This document shows positions 1-9,163 of a stretch of 64,000 bases of DNA, in pieces. Each line of letters starts with the position of its first letter. Within the stretch, counting starts at the first letter, position 1. The translations under genes and the position numbers were made by a program. Below the pieces are notes generated by a model. That model searched no databases and had not been told where the DNA came from. It saw only the letters and a program-made list of their open reading frames with translations. Source of the stretch: Rhizobium etli 8C-3 (GTDB lineage: Bacteria > Pseudomonadota > Alphaproteobacteria > Rhizobiales > Rhizobiaceae); NCBI RefSeq assembly GCF_001908375.1, contig NZ_CP017243.1, forward strand, positions 310,001 to 374,000. Reading direction: 5' to 3'.

Positions 1-75
1 AAGCTTACAATTCAGTCATATGCTAGCAACGTCGGAATCGAAGCCATTTCAATGTGATAGAGAACGCCAAACGGT

Positions 76-91
76 TGGCACGAATGATGCA
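76..91 (+). promoter_or_regulatory. sigma54 (-24/-12) promoter of fixABCX
   Basis: TGGCAC, a 5-nt spacer, then ATGCA closely matches the RpoN consensus TGGCAC-N5-TTGCW and lies about 60 bp upstream of fixA. No TGT-N10-ACA NifA site is visible in the 75 bp of window upstream; it may lie outside the window. Confidence 0.75.
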
Positions 92-149
92 CGCAAGCAT
101 GTGTACTGACAAGCCCGCCACCCATAGAGGGAGGGAGTAAGAAACCGCC

Positions 150-998
150 ATGCACATAGTTATCTGTATCAAACAGGTACCGGACTCCGCACAAATACGA
201 GTGCATCCGGTGACGAACACAATCATGCGTCAGGGGGTGCCAACCATCATCAACCCCTATGATCTGTTCGCCCTTGAAGAGGCGCTCCAGTTGCGCGACC
301 GCCATGGCGGCGAGGTGACCGTGCTCACCATGGGGCCGCCCATGGCAGAGGACGCGTTGCGCAAGGCGCTCACCTACGGCGCCGACCGCGCCGTACTCTT
401 GACCGACCGTCATTTTGCCGGCTCCGACACTCTGGCGACCTCGTTTGCTCTTTCGCGAGCCATCGCGAAGATCGGAGAGGCCTTCGGTACGCCCGATATC
501 GTCTTTACGGGCAAACAGACCATCGACGGCGATACCGCCCAGGTTGGGCCTGGCATCGCCAAGCGCCTCGACCTCCTGCAGCTCACCTACGTTGCCAAAA
601 TCGTCTCTGTCGACATCAATGGGCGCGAGATTACGGTGGAGCGCCGCTCGGAAGGGGGCACGCAGACGCTGATGAGCAAGCTCCCTTGCCTAATTACAAT
701 GCTCGAAGGCACAAACGAAATCCGCCGCGGCTCGCTCGATGACGCGCTACGGGCCGCGCGCAGCCAGATCGTGAAGTGGAATGCGGCCGACGCTGGCATA
801 GAGGACCTCACCAAGTGCGGCCTGCGTGGCTCGCCAACCGTCGTTAAGAGGGTCTTTGCCCCTCCTGAGCGGGCGGAAAAGGCGGAGCAGATCGACACCG
901 CGGAAAAAACACCGCGCGATCTCGCGGAGGAGTTGATCGCTGGGATCTTTTTGCGCCAGCCGGCGCTCGAAAGCGAACTCGCCTTTGACGGCGAATGA
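150..998 (+). CDS. fixA: Electron-transfer flavoprotein beta subunit FixA
   Basis: FixA is the beta subunit of the electron-bifurcating flavoprotein FixABCX, which feeds low-potential electrons to nitrogenase at the inner membrane. The 282-residue product starts MHIVICIKQVPDSAQI, the typical ETF-beta N-terminus, and is full length for FixA. It is the first gene of fixA-fixB-fixC-fixX, with gaps of 9 to 15 bp between genes. A sigma54-type promoter lies just upstream, so NifA/RpoN control in bacteroids is inferred. Confidence 0.95.
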   Translation: MHIVICIKQVPDSAQIRVHPVTNTIMRQGVPTIINPYDLFALEEALQLRDRHGGEVTVLTMGPPMAEDALRKALTYGADRAVLLTDRHFAGSDTLATSFALSRAIAKIGEAFGTPDIVFTGKQTIDGDTAQVGPGIAKRLDLLQLTYVAKIVSVDINGREITVERRSEGGTQTLMSKLPCLITMLEGTNEIRRGSLDDALRAARSQIVKWNAADAGIEDLTKCGLRGSPTVVKRVFAPPERAEKAEQIDTAEKTPRDLAEELIAGIFLRQPALESELAFDGE

Positions 999-1013
999 AG
1001 GCAAGGAGCGACG

Positions 1014-2123
1014 ATGTTGAGCACGAATCGAGAGAGCCCTCCTCCAGCCGCTGGCCGTGCCGCCATGAAGAAAGAGCTGCCCGATCAGTTTAAGGACCAT
1101 CGGCACGTTTGGGTCTTCATCGAGCTGGAGCGCGATCAGGTGCATCCCGTCTCCTTCGAGCTGCTCGGCGAAGGCCGCAAGCTCGCCGACAAGCTGGGCG
1201 TCCAGCTTGCCGGCGTCGTTCTCGGACCACCGGGAGAGGCCACGTGGTTTGCCATCGCCGAGGCTTTTGCTTATGGCGCCGACCTGGCCTACCTCGTCGA
1301 GGCCCCACTGCTCGCCGACTACCGAAATGAGCCTTTCACCAAAGCATTGACGGATCTGGTTACTAACTACAAACCGGAAATCCTTCTTTTAGGGGCAACG
1401 ACGCTCGGGCGCGACCTTGCCGGTTCCGTGGCGACGACCTTGTTGACAGGGCTCACGGCGGATTGCACCGAACTTGATGTGGATGCGGACGGCTCGCTTG
1501 CGGCGACCCGGCCGACTTTCGGCGGCTCCTTGCTTTGCACGATCTACACGCTCAACTGCCGGCCGCAGATGGCAACGGTCCGGCCGAGGGTCATGGCCAT
1601 GCCTCCGCGCGGGAATAATAAGATCGGACGCGTCATTCAACACAAAGTGTCGATGATCGAGGAAGAGATCGTCACTAAGGTCCTCGGTTTCTTGTCCGAT
1701 GGCCAGTCGGCGACGGCGAATCTCGCCTATGCGGACGTCGTGGTTGCTGGAGGCCTCGGTCTCGGCGCGGTGGAGAACGTGAAGCTTATGAAGAAACTCG
1801 CGCGGACGATCGGGGCCGATTATGGCTGTTCGCGCCCCCTCGTCCAAAAGGGCTGGATGCCTGCTGATCGGCAGATCGGCCAAACTGGCAAAACTATCCG
1901 GCCGAAGCTTTACATAGCAGCCGGCATTTCCGGCGCCATCCAGCATCGCGTTGGCGTCGAGGGAGCTGATCTTATTTTAGCCATTAACACCGATCCTAAC
2001 GCGCCGATTTTTGATTTCGCCCACCTCGGCGTCGTCACCGATGCGATCCGTTTACTGCCGTCATTAACGGAACTCTTCACCCATCGACTGTCGCCGCACA
2101 GTCGCGATAAGCTTGCAAACTGA
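1014..2123 (+). CDS. fixB: Electron-transfer flavoprotein alpha subunit FixB
   Basis: FixB pairs with FixA to bind FAD in the FixABCX complex. The 369-residue product has the ETF-alpha layout: an N-terminal alpha/beta domain ([20 protein letters not shown]) and a C-terminal FAD domain with the [20 protein letters not shown] segment typical of the family. An AAGGAG stands just before the ATG at 1014. An internal ATG at 1065 (MKKELPDQ) is a possible alternative start. It follows fixA by 15 bp. Confidence 0.95.
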   Translation: MLSTNRESPPPAAGRAAMKKELPDQFKDHRHVWVFIELERDQVHPVSFELLGEGRKLADKLGVQLAGVVLGPPGEATWFAIAEAFAYGADLAYLVEAPLLADYRNEPFTKALTDLVTNYKPEILLLGATTLGRDLAGSVATTLLTGLTADCTELDVDADGSLAATRPTFGGSLLCTIYTLNCRPQMATVRPRVMAMPPRGNNKIGRVIQHKVSMIEEEIVTKVLGFLSDGQSATANLAYADVVVAGGLGLGAVENVKLMKKLARTIGADYGCSRPLVQKGWMPADRQIGQTGKTIRPKLYIAAGISGAIQHRVGVEGADLILAINTDPNAPIFDFAHLGVVTDAIRLLPSLTELFTHRLSPHSRDKLAN

Positions 2124-2132
2124 GGGCGCCCC

Positions 2133-3440
2133 ATGACTGAGGAAAACTTCGACGCCATAGTTATCGGGGCCGGCATGGCCGGAAACGCAGCTGCTTACAC
2201 GATGTCGAACCGCGGCATGAAGGTGCTGCAGTTGGAGCGTGGCGAGTATCCGGGCTCCAAGAATGTGCAGGGCGCCATCATGTACGCGGACATGCTGGAG
2301 AAAATCCTGCCGGATTTCCGGGATGATGCGCCTCTGGAGCGGCACTTAGTCGAGCAGCGCTTCTGGATGATGGACGACTCGTCCCACATCGGTATGCAAT
2401 ACCGGTCGGACGACTTCAACGAGTCGAGACACAATCGCTACACGGTCATTCGCGCCCAATTCGACAAATGGTTTTCACGCAAGGTGCGCGAGGCCGGAGC
2501 GACGCTTCTATGCGAGACGACCGTGACGGAACTCGTTCGTGATCCAAAGGGCAAGGTGATTGGCGTTCGCACCGACCGCGCCGGCGACGTGATTCTTGCT
2601 GACGTGGTCGTTCTCGCAGAGGGCGTCAATGGGCTGCTCGGCACGCGTGCTGGATTGCGTGACACGCCAAAACCGGAAACTGTCGCGCTCGCCGTCAAGG
2701 AAATGCATTTCCTGGCCGAAGAGGTAATTGACCAGCGGTTCGGCCTCAAGGCCAATGAAGGCTGCGTCATCGAGGCAGTTGGCACGATCTCTCGCAACAT
2801 GGCCGGGCTTGCCTTCCTCTACACCAACAAAGAATCGATCTCGATCGGCATTGGCTGCCTTGTCTCCGAATTCGCGGCAACAATGGAAAGTCCTTATGAT
2901 CTGCTCGAAAAATTCAAAAGCCATCCGTCGGTAAAGCCGCTGATCGCAGGAGCGGAAGTCAAGGAATATGCGGCGCATCTCATTCCAGAAGGTGGTTACA
3001 AGGCAATTCCGCAGCTTTTTGGTGACGGCTGGGTCGTCGTCGGCGACGCGGCACAACTTAATAATGCGGTGCACCGCGAGGGGTCAAACCTCGCCATGAC
3101 GTCGGGGCGCATCGCCGGCGAAGCAATCGTCCAGATCAAGAATCGCAAAAAGCCGATGGTCAAGGAGAACCTCTCCCTTTACAAGTCGATGCTTGAAAAG
3201 TCGTTCGTTATCAAAGACTTGCGGAAATACAAGGACATGCCTGCCCTGCTGCACACCAATTCCCGCAATTTCTTCACGACTTATCCAAGGTTGCTGTCGC
3301 AGGCCGCACAGAACTTTGTGCGAGTCGATGGCACCCCGAAGATCGACAAGGAACGGGCGACCACGGGCACCTTCATCAAGGCACGCTCCCGCTGGGGGCT
3401 GTTTGGTGACGCGGTTCGCTTGGCGCGCGCGTGGCGATAA
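2133..3440 (+). CDS. fixC: FAD-dependent oxidoreductase FixC (ETF-quinone oxidoreductase-like)
   Basis: FixC is the membrane-associated flavoprotein of the FixABCX complex and resembles ETF:ubiquinone oxidoreductase. The 435-residue protein opens with a dinucleotide-binding motif ([15 protein letters not shown], about residues 10-25) and has a second FAD motif with [11 protein letters not shown] near residue 300. Length is normal. It follows fixB by 9 bp and is followed by the ferredoxin gene fixX, which completes the complex. Confidence 0.95.
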   Translation: MTEENFDAIVIGAGMAGNAAAYTMSNRGMKVLQLERGEYPGSKNVQGAIMYADMLEKILPDFRDDAPLERHLVEQRFWMMDDSSHIGMQYRSDDFNESRHNRYTVIRAQFDKWFSRKVREAGATLLCETTVTELVRDPKGKVIGVRTDRAGDVILADVVVLAEGVNGLLGTRAGLRDTPKPETVALAVKEMHFLAEEVIDQRFGLKANEGCVIEAVGTISRNMAGLAFLYTNKESISIGIGCLVSEFAATMESPYDLLEKFKSHPSVKPLIAGAEVKEYAAHLIPEGGYKAIPQLFGDGWVVVGDAAQLNNAVHREGSNLAMTSGRIAGEAIVQIKNRKKPMVKENLSLYKSMLEKSFVIKDLRKYKDMPALLHTNSRNFFTTYPRLLSQAAQNFVRVDGTPKIDKERATTGTFIKARSRWGLFGDAVRLARAWR

Positions 3441-3452
3441 AGGAGAGATGAG

Positions 3453-3752
3453 ATGACGGTTGCAGTGACGAACATACGCGTAGAGGACAAGCTTTACCAA
3501 AATCGATACGTGGTCGATGCCGGACGCCCGCATATTAGGGTGCGTCCACACGATTGGCCAAGCGTAAATCTGTATGCCCTCACAAGTGTCTGTCCGGCCA
3601 AGTGCTACGAATTGAATGACCAGGGCCAAGTGGAGGTTATCGCCGATGGGTGCATGGAGTGCGGCACGTGCCGCGTACTCTGCGAGGCAAGTGGAGATAT
3701 CGAGTGGAACTATCCGAGAGGCGGTTTCGGCGTTCTCTTCAAGTTCGGATAA
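3453..3752 (+). CDS. fixX: Ferredoxin-like protein FixX
   Basis: FixX is the ferredoxin-like subunit that partners FixC. The 99-residue protein carries the cysteine pattern CPAKCYE followed by [14 protein letters not shown], consistent with iron-sulfur ligands. The start follows a strong AAGGAGAG ribosome site. It is the last gene of the fixABCX unit; nifA starts 154 bp downstream, so read-through into nifA is possible. Confidence 0.95.
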
Positions 3753-3906
3753 GGGTTTGCAACTCCACGATTCAGAACTAACTTGGGTTTGCAGACGGGC
3801 GCATCGGAAACTTGCAGAGGTGCGCGTTGCAGATTGGCATTAGAAATTACTATATATACATGCAAGCAAGGGTTATAAGAAACGTTAGACAACCCAAGGC
3901 CATATA

Positions 3907-5661
3907 ATGACCCACATGCCCGCCCGACCGGTCGATGGAGCGGAACCCCTATCTGCGCTACCTGCTGGACCTATGCGCCAAGCGGGCACGCAGCGCAGCG
4001 GAATCTACGAGATATCAAAGGTACTGACTGCCCCCGCCCGGCTAGAGATTACGCTTGCCAACGTCGTGAACGTCCTCTCTTCCTTTCTGCAGATTCGATG
4101 CGGAGCAATCGTTGTTCTAGACGCTGAAGGTCAGCCCGAGATTGCCGCAACTGGCGACATCCCCCCATCCTCTCAATCAGCCGCTCGAGGCGTTATACCT
4201 AAGGCCGTAATCGACCATATCGCGACGACCGGTATGCCCTTAATCGTAAAGGATGTCAGCAAGTCCGAATTATTTCAGGCTGAGCCGCAACCGCCTTGGA
4301 GCAGCGGCACCGTCCCAATTTCTTTTATTGGCGTTCCGGTAAAAGCCGATAATAAAATACTTGGCACAATATCGATCGATCGCGTCAGGAACGACGCCGC
4401 CCCCTTCCCCGCCGACGAGGACGTTCGCTTTCTGACCATGGTCGCCAATCTGGTCAGTCGGACGATCAGGCTTCATCGTTTCCTGAACCTGGAGGGTCGG
4501 CGACCTATCGGCGAACAGGAGAGATCGGAGAAGCCGATCATCGCGCAAAGGGGCGCGCCGGGCCGACATCCACCCGTCAAAATCGACGGGATTATCGGGG
4601 ATAGCCCGGCTCTCCAGCAGGTGGTTGAAACCGTCTCGGTGGTGGCGAGGACGAATTCCACCGTGCTTCTGCGGGGCGAAAGCGGCACCGGCAAGGAATT
4701 TTTTGCACAGGCGATCCATGAACTTTCCCCTCGTAAAAACAAGCCGTTCGTCAAATTGAACTGCGCCGCGCTGCCCGAAGGCGTCCTGGAATCGGAGCTG
4801 TTTGGGCATGAAAAAGGGGCTTTCACCGGGGCCATCGCGCAGCGCGCCGGACGCTTCGAACTGGCAAATGGCGGAACGCTTCTGCTTGACGAGATTGGCG
4901 AGATTTCGCCCGCCTTTCAAGCCAAACTGCTGCGCGTCCTGCAGGAAGGCGAACTGGAGAGGGTGGGCGGAACCAAGACGCTTGCGGTCGACGTCCGGCT
5001 CATATGCGCCACGAATAAGAACCTCGAGATGGCTGTTGCAAACGCCGAATTCAGGGCCGACCTGTATTACCGCATCAGCGTAGTTCCAATTGTCCTGCCG
5101 CCGCTTCGAGAGCGACCCGGCGATATCCCACGCCTTGCGAACGCTCTTCTTGACCGATTCAACAAGGAGAACCAACGCGAGCTGACGTTTTCGTCGTCGG
5201 CGATCGAGGTGATGTCGCAATGCTATTTCCCAGGTAACGTCCGGGAACTCGAAAACTGCGTGCGAAGGACTGCCACCCTTGCGCGTTCAAGCTCGATCGT
5301 TTCGTCTGATTTTGCCTGCAAGAACAGCCAGTGCCTTTCGTCGCTCCTCTGGAAAACCGACGGGTCGCCCGGCGGCATCACCGTCGATGGGCATGCCCGG
5401 AGCAATGTGATGCCGACTTCATCGCCGCGCTCGGGCGGGAGCATCGGTGCGTCGGACGAGGTATCTTCCGTCAAGGCTTGTGATCCGCACGGTTCCGGTT
5501 GTCCCGCAATGGAGTCGCGCCTCACGCAACGGGACCGGTTGATCGAGGCGATGGAAAAGGCCGGGTGGGTTCAGGCCAAAGCGGCTCGTATTCTCGGCCT
5601 TACGCCTCGTCAGGTCGGCTATGCTCTACGCCAGCATCGCATCGAGGTGAAAAAGCTTTAA
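3907..5661 (+). CDS. nifA: Nitrogen-fixation transcriptional activator NifA
   Basis: NifA activates sigma54 promoters of nif and fix genes. The 584-residue protein has an N-terminal GAF domain (about 25-190), a central AAA+ domain with Walker A GESGTGKE near residue 257 and the sigma54-contact GAFTGA near 305, and a C-terminal Fis-type helix-turn-helix (about 540-584). Between AAA+ and HTH lies a C-x4-C pair (CKNSQC, about 470), the interdomain cysteine motif typical of oxygen-sensitive rhizobial NifA. No sigma54 site is obvious in the 154 bp upstream, so expression may come partly from fixABCX read-through. Confidence 0.96.
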   Translation: MTHMPARPVDGAEPLSALPAGPMRQAGTQRSGIYEISKVLTAPARLEITLANVVNVLSSFLQIRCGAIVVLDAEGQPEIAATGDIPPSSQSAARGVIPKAVIDHIATTGMPLIVKDVSKSELFQAEPQPPWSSGTVPISFIGVPVKADNKILGTISIDRVRNDAAPFPADEDVRFLTMVANLVSRTIRLHRFLNLEGRRPIGEQERSEKPIIAQRGAPGRHPPVKIDGIIGDSPALQQVVETVSVVARTNSTVLLRGESGTGKEFFAQAIHELSPRKNKPFVKLNCAALPEGVLESELFGHEKGAFTGAIAQRAGRFELANGGTLLLDEIGEISPAFQAKLLRVLQEGELERVGGTKTLAVDVRLICATNKNLEMAVANAEFRADLYYRISVVPIVLPPLRERPGDIPRLANALLDRFNKENQRELTFSSSAIEVMSQCYFPGNVRELENCVRRTATLARSSSIVSSDFACKNSQCLSSLLWKTDGSPGGITVDGHARSNVMPTSSPRSGGSIGASDEVSSVKACDPHGSGCPAMESRLTQRDRLIEAMEKAGWVQAKAARILGLTPRQVGYALRQHRIEVKKL

Positions 5662-5735
5662 GCGCCTGGGTGATGTTGGACCTTCTCGATCTCCAATGCC
5701 TGGTTTGGTGGCTTACGGACAACTCTTTTGTCGAC

Positions 5736-5751
5736 TGTCGGAAGCTTGACA
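5736..5751 (+). promoter_or_regulatory. NifA upstream activator sequence for nifB
   Basis: TGT-CGGAAGCTTG-ACA is an exact TGT-N10-ACA NifA site. It lies 70 bp upstream of the -24 element at 5822, the usual distance for enhancer-like activation. Confidence 0.85.
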
Positions 5752-5821
5752 AGTCTGTGTCCGAACACGGTCGGAATAGAGCAATAAACGCAAATTCTTA
5801 AAGCAAATCCCGTCCTTGGGA

Positions 5822-5836
5822 TGGCATGGCTTTTGC
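5822..5836 (+). promoter_or_regulatory. sigma54 promoter of the nifB operon
   Basis: TGGCATGGCTTTTGC matches the -24/-12 consensus (TGGCAY-N5-TTGC) and sits about 38 bp upstream of the chosen nifB ATG, with a NifA site upstream. It probably drives nifB-fdxN-nifZ-fixU and the SIR2-like gene. Confidence 0.88.
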
Positions 5837-5874
5837 GTTTTGAAAGGCGACGTCAACTAGCAACGGAGCACTCA

Positions 5875-7353
5875 ATGTCCGCACCGATGATTTCGCTTGA
5901 AAGTGCGACCAGCACGACATCCTTGGATCAATTGCTGGCGACCGCGAAACCGAGTGGCTGCACATCCTCGTCATGTGGCGTGTCCACAAAACCGGCCGAC
6001 GTGGACCAGGCTATCTGGGCGAAGATCAAAAACCACCCCTGCTATTCAGAAGAGGCTCACCATTATTTCGCGCGCATGCATGTCGCGGTCGCACCAGCCT
6101 GCAATATCCAGTGCAACTATTGCAATCGTAAATATGACTGCGCCAACGAAAGCCGCCCTGGGGTCGTCTCGGAAAAGTTGACGCCAGACCAGGCGCTGCG
6201 CAAGGTCATTGCCGTCGCCAACGAAGTGCCGCAGCTTTCCGTGCTGGGTGTCGCCGGACCGGGCGATGCCTGTTACGACTGGAAGAAGACAAAGGAAACG
6301 TTCGAACGAGTTGCGGGGGAGATCCACGACATCAAGCTGTGCATCTCCACCAACGGGCTTGCGCTGCCGGATCACGTCGCCGAACTTGTCGACATGAATG
6401 TCGATCACGTGACAATTACGATCAACATGGTTGACCCTGAAATCGGCGCAGAGATCTATCCCTGGATCTTTTACCGCAACCGTCGTTACACCGGCATCGA
6501 AGCTGCCAGAATTCTGCACGAGCGGCAAATGGTGGGCCTGGAGATGCTGACCGCGTGCGGCATCATCACCAAAGTCAATTCGGTGATGATTCCTGGTGTC
6601 AACGACGAACACCTGGTCGAGGTAAATAAATGGGTCAAGGAGCGGGGGGCGTTCCTGCACAACGTCATGCCGCTTATTTCCGATCCGGCCCATGGCACCT
6701 ACTACGGCTTGACCGGACAGCGCGGCCCGCGGGCGCTCGAATTGAAGGCGCTCCAGGATCGTCTCGAAGGCGGCGCAAAGCTAATGCGCCATTGCCGGCA
6801 ATGTAGGGCCGATGCCGTCGGCCTGCTTGGGGATGATCGGGGCCAGGAGTTCGCACTCGACCAGCTTCCCGGAGAGATCACCTATGACGCCCGTAAGCGC
6901 GAGGCCTATCGGGAAGTGATCGCCCGCGAACGCGGCGATCACGCGACCGCCAAGAGCGAGGCAATCGAGACAGTCAAAGCAGCCGGCGATGGGTCCCTCC
7001 ACGTCGCGGTCGCGACAAAGGGTGGCGGTCGCATCAACGAGCACTTCGGCCATGCGAAGGAGTTCCAAGTATACGAAGCTTCGTCGAGAGGCATCACCTA
7101 CGTCGGGCATCGCAAGATCGAACAGTATTGCCTCGGAGGCAGGGGCGAGGAAGCCACCCTCGACGGCATCATAACTGCGCTGGTCGGTATTGACGTCGTG
7201 CTATGCGCCAAGATCGGGGAGTGCCCTAAGACTAAGCTCATGGAGGCCGGGGTTCGGGCAACGGATGCTTATTGCTATGACTACATCGAGACCGCCATCG
7301 GCACCCTCTACGCCGCCAAGTTTGGCGTCGAACCACAAGCGGCGACGGCGTGA
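5875..7353 (+). CDS. nifB: FeMo-cofactor biosynthesis radical SAM protein NifB
   Basis: NifB makes NifB-co, the iron-sulfur-carbide precursor of FeMo-co. From the ATG at 5875 the product is 492 residues. The radical SAM motif CNIQCNYCNRKYDC is near residue 77, and a C-terminal NifX-like domain (about 375-490, with GGGRINEHFGHAKEF) is fused on. The upstream in-frame ATG at 5821 overlaps the sigma54 promoter, so 5875 is preferred. First gene of the nifB operon. Confidence 0.96.
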   Translation: MSAPMISLESATSTTSLDQLLATAKPSGCTSSSCGVSTKPADVDQAIWAKIKNHPCYSEEAHHYFARMHVAVAPACNIQCNYCNRKYDCANESRPGVVSEKLTPDQALRKVIAVANEVPQLSVLGVAGPGDACYDWKKTKETFERVAGEIHDIKLCISTNGLALPDHVAELVDMNVDHVTITINMVDPEIGAEIYPWIFYRNRRYTGIEAARILHERQMVGLEMLTACGIITKVNSVMIPGVNDEHLVEVNKWVKERGAFLHNVMPLISDPAHGTYYGLTGQRGPRALELKALQDRLEGGAKLMRHCRQCRADAVGLLGDDRGQEFALDQLPGEITYDARKREAYREVIARERGDHATAKSEAIETVKAAGDGSLHVAVATKGGGRINEHFGHAKEFQVYEASSRGITYVGHRKIEQYCLGGRGEEATLDGIITALVGIDVVLCAKIGECPKTKLMEAGVRATDAYCYDYIETAIGTLYAAKFGVEPQAATA

Positions 7354-7387
7354 GCGCTCTTAATCCAACATCTTCAGGAGTTTAAAA

Positions 7388-7594
7388 ATGGCCTTCAGGA
7401 TCATAGCGTCCCAATGCACCCAGTGCGGTGCCTGCGAGTTCGAATGCCCCTCCGGTGCGATCAGGTTCAAAGGTGAGATCTACGTTATCGACCCGGAAAA
7501 ATGCACCGAATGCAAGGGTACCTTCGAAACGCAGCAATGCGCGGAGGTTTGCCCCGTGCCGAAGACCTGCGTCCCCGCCGCACCTGCGATTTGA
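7388..7594 (+). CDS. fdxN: Ferredoxin FdxN (2[4Fe-4S])
   Basis: A 68-residue bacterial-type ferredoxin with two cluster motifs: C-x2-C-x2-C-x3-CP ([14 protein letters not shown]) and C-x2-C-x8-C-x3-CP. FdxN lies behind nifB in rhizobia and supports nitrogenase cofactor maturation or electron supply. It has an AGGAG ribosome site and starts 34 bp after nifB. The C-terminal tail is short and proline/alanine-rich. Confidence 0.93.
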   Translation: MAFRIIASQCTQCGACEFECPSGAIRFKGEIYVIDPEKCTECKGTFETQQCAEVCPVPKTCVPAAPAI

Positions 7595-7658
7595 CCTTCA
7601 GCATGGTCGGGGCTCCTGCGGAGAAGCCTTCAATGATATCCTGCAAGGAGGAATGCCC

Positions 7659-7976
7659 ATGGGCCTTGGACGTGAACAGGAGGTCGAAATCCACAGGCCT
7701 CCACGATTTACACCCGGCGAGCGGGTGCGGGCCAGACTTCACGTAAAGAATGACGGCACCTATGCTGGCAAAAAAATTGGGGAAAATTTGGTGCGGAAGG
7801 GCGACGAAGGCTATGTGCGCGACATCGGCACCTTTCTCCAGCAGTTTTACATCTATGCCGTCGAATGGGTCGAACGTGGCACTATCGTCGGCATGCGTGC
7901 CCGTGAACTGACGAGTCTAGACAACGCCGCTGCTTGCGGCGCTGCTGAAATCGCGGGGCCCCCAACGGAGGAATAG
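7659..7976 (+). CDS. nifZ: NifZ
   Basis: NifZ helps assemble the second P-cluster of the MoFe protein. The 105-residue product has the NifZ core (PPRFTPGERVRARLHVKNDG, then the KGDEGYVRDIGTFLQ block). The ATG at 7659 is chosen because AAGGAGG at 7645-7651 is spaced 7 nt from it; the ATG at 7653 is too close. It lies between fdxN and fixU. Confidence 0.9.
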   Translation: MGLGREQEVEIHRPPRFTPGERVRARLHVKNDGTYAGKKIGENLVRKGDEGYVRDIGTFLQQFYIYAVEWVERGTIVGMRARELTSLDNAAACGAAEIAGPPTEE

Positions 7977-7980
7977 CGAC

Positions 7981-8193
7981 ATGAAGATAATGATTCGGAG
8001 AACGAGCGCCGGCTTGTCGGCTTACGTACCAAAGAAAGATCTCGAAGAGCCGATCGTAGATGTCGAGGCTGATGACATGTGGGGCGGCACGATCACTCTC
8101 AGGAACGGCTGGAGACTCGTCTTGCCCAAGCTATCGCGGGATACGCCTCTGCCGATCACCGTCCACGCAAGGAAGATTCCTGACGAGGACTGA
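7981..8193 (+). CDS. fixU: FixU / NifT-family small protein
   Basis: A 70-residue protein of the NifT/FixU family (start MKIMIRRTSAGLSAYVPKKD; inner LRNGWRLVLP). The family is conserved in nif operons but has no established biochemical role. It starts 4 bp after nifZ stops, implying translational coupling. Confidence 0.9.
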   Translation: MKIMIRRTSAGLSAYVPKKDLEEPIVDVEADDMWGGTITLRNGWRLVLPKLSRDTPLPITVHARKIPDED

Positions 8194-8223
8194 TGCTGCA
8201 AACGAGAGGTAAGAGAAAACAGC

Positions 8224-9162
8224 ATGAATAAAATTTTGACCTCGGACCGTCTCCTGATCATTCGCAACGGTGACGCCGAAAAAAGACTTAGGCTGCTTCA
8301 GGAAGCGCTCGCTGCGGATCGGATCGTTCCCTATCTCGGTCCGGATCTCCTTCGGCTGCAATCCACGGAACCACCTGTACCGGACACCCCGGAAGCCGTC
8401 TCCGCGGCACTCAACGAACGCACACCTGCCCCTTCCAGGATACGCAGCAATATGTGGTCAGTCGCGCAGTTTATTGAACAGCGACGGCATCGCCGGACGC
8501 TTCAGGCCTGGATGGCAGAAATATTTGGAGCACCCGTGGCGCCGACCGCCCTCCACGACTGGCTCGCAACGCTGCCGCTCTCCCTTATCGTCGACGGTTG
8601 GTACGACGGGACAATGCGTGCGGCTTTCGCGAAGACCGGTCGAACGGATGTCGTCGAGATTCAGGGCGTCACGCGTGCAAACGGCGGCGGCGACATTTGG
8701 ACAAAAACTTACGATCTGTCCGGGAGAGACGTCGAATGCGTCGCAGCGCCAAAGACGGTCCTCTATGCGCCGTACGGCAGTGTTATACCAGCTTCGAACT
8801 TTCTGGTGTCCGATTCCGATTACGTGGAAGTCCTAACCGAAATCGATATCCAGACGCCAATACCTGGAATGGTGAAAGAACGGCGTATAGATCGCGGTTT
8901 TCTTTTCATTGGCTGCCGCTTCAACGATCAGATGCTCCGGATCTACGCTCGACAGATCATCAAGCGCTCTCACGGCCCCCACTTTGCAGTACTTGATGCG
9001 GAAGGCCTTACCAAAAACGAGCGCCGTTTCCTTGCAGCAAGCGGAATCACGGTGGTCGACCTGCCGATCGGCGAAGCCGCGGCTCTGCTTGTACCATTTG
9101 GTAGCAAGGCGGATGGTGACCATGGCCGCACGGCTCCCGCTTCGAATCTCTGTAGCGGCTAG
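8224..9162 (+). CDS. SIR2-like domain protein at the end of the nifB operon
   Basis: A 312-residue protein 30 bp after fixU on the same strand. It has features of SIR2-like (SIR2_2) NAD-binding proteins: an N-terminal VPYLGPDLLRL segment (near residue 37) in place of the usual GAG-x-S loop, a middle block LHDWLATLPLSLIVDGWYD, and a C-terminal block FLFIGCRFNDQMLRIYARQI with a following PHFAVLDAEG. I assign the fold by pattern only; no activity is claimed. A decayed copy of its C-terminal part lies at 42615-42840. An IS481 element begins 2 bp after its stop codon, leaving the gene intact. Confidence 0.6.
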   Translation: MNKILTSDRLLIIRNGDAEKRLRLLQEALAADRIVPYLGPDLLRLQSTEPPVPDTPEAVSAALNERTPAPSRIRSNMWSVAQFIEQRRHRRTLQAWMAEIFGAPVAPTALHDWLATLPLSLIVDGWYDGTMRAAFAKTGRTDVVEIQGVTRANGGGDIWTKTYDLSGRDVECVAAPKTVLYAPYGSVIPASNFLVSDSDYVEVLTEIDIQTPIPGMVKERRIDRGFLFIGCRFNDQMLRIYARQIIKRSHGPHFAVLDAEGLTKNERRFLAASGITVVDLPIGEAAALLVPFGSKADGDHGRTAPASNLCSG

Positions 9163-9163
9163 A
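9158..9163. repeat. 6-bp target-site duplication, left copy (GCTAGA)
   Basis: GCTAGA here is repeated at 10199-10204, immediately outside both ends of the IS481 element. Confidence 0.85.

Noticed and set aside
4270..5220. 316-residue minus-strand frame
   Set aside because: Antisense to the AAA+ domain of nifA; no own ribosome site or similarity.
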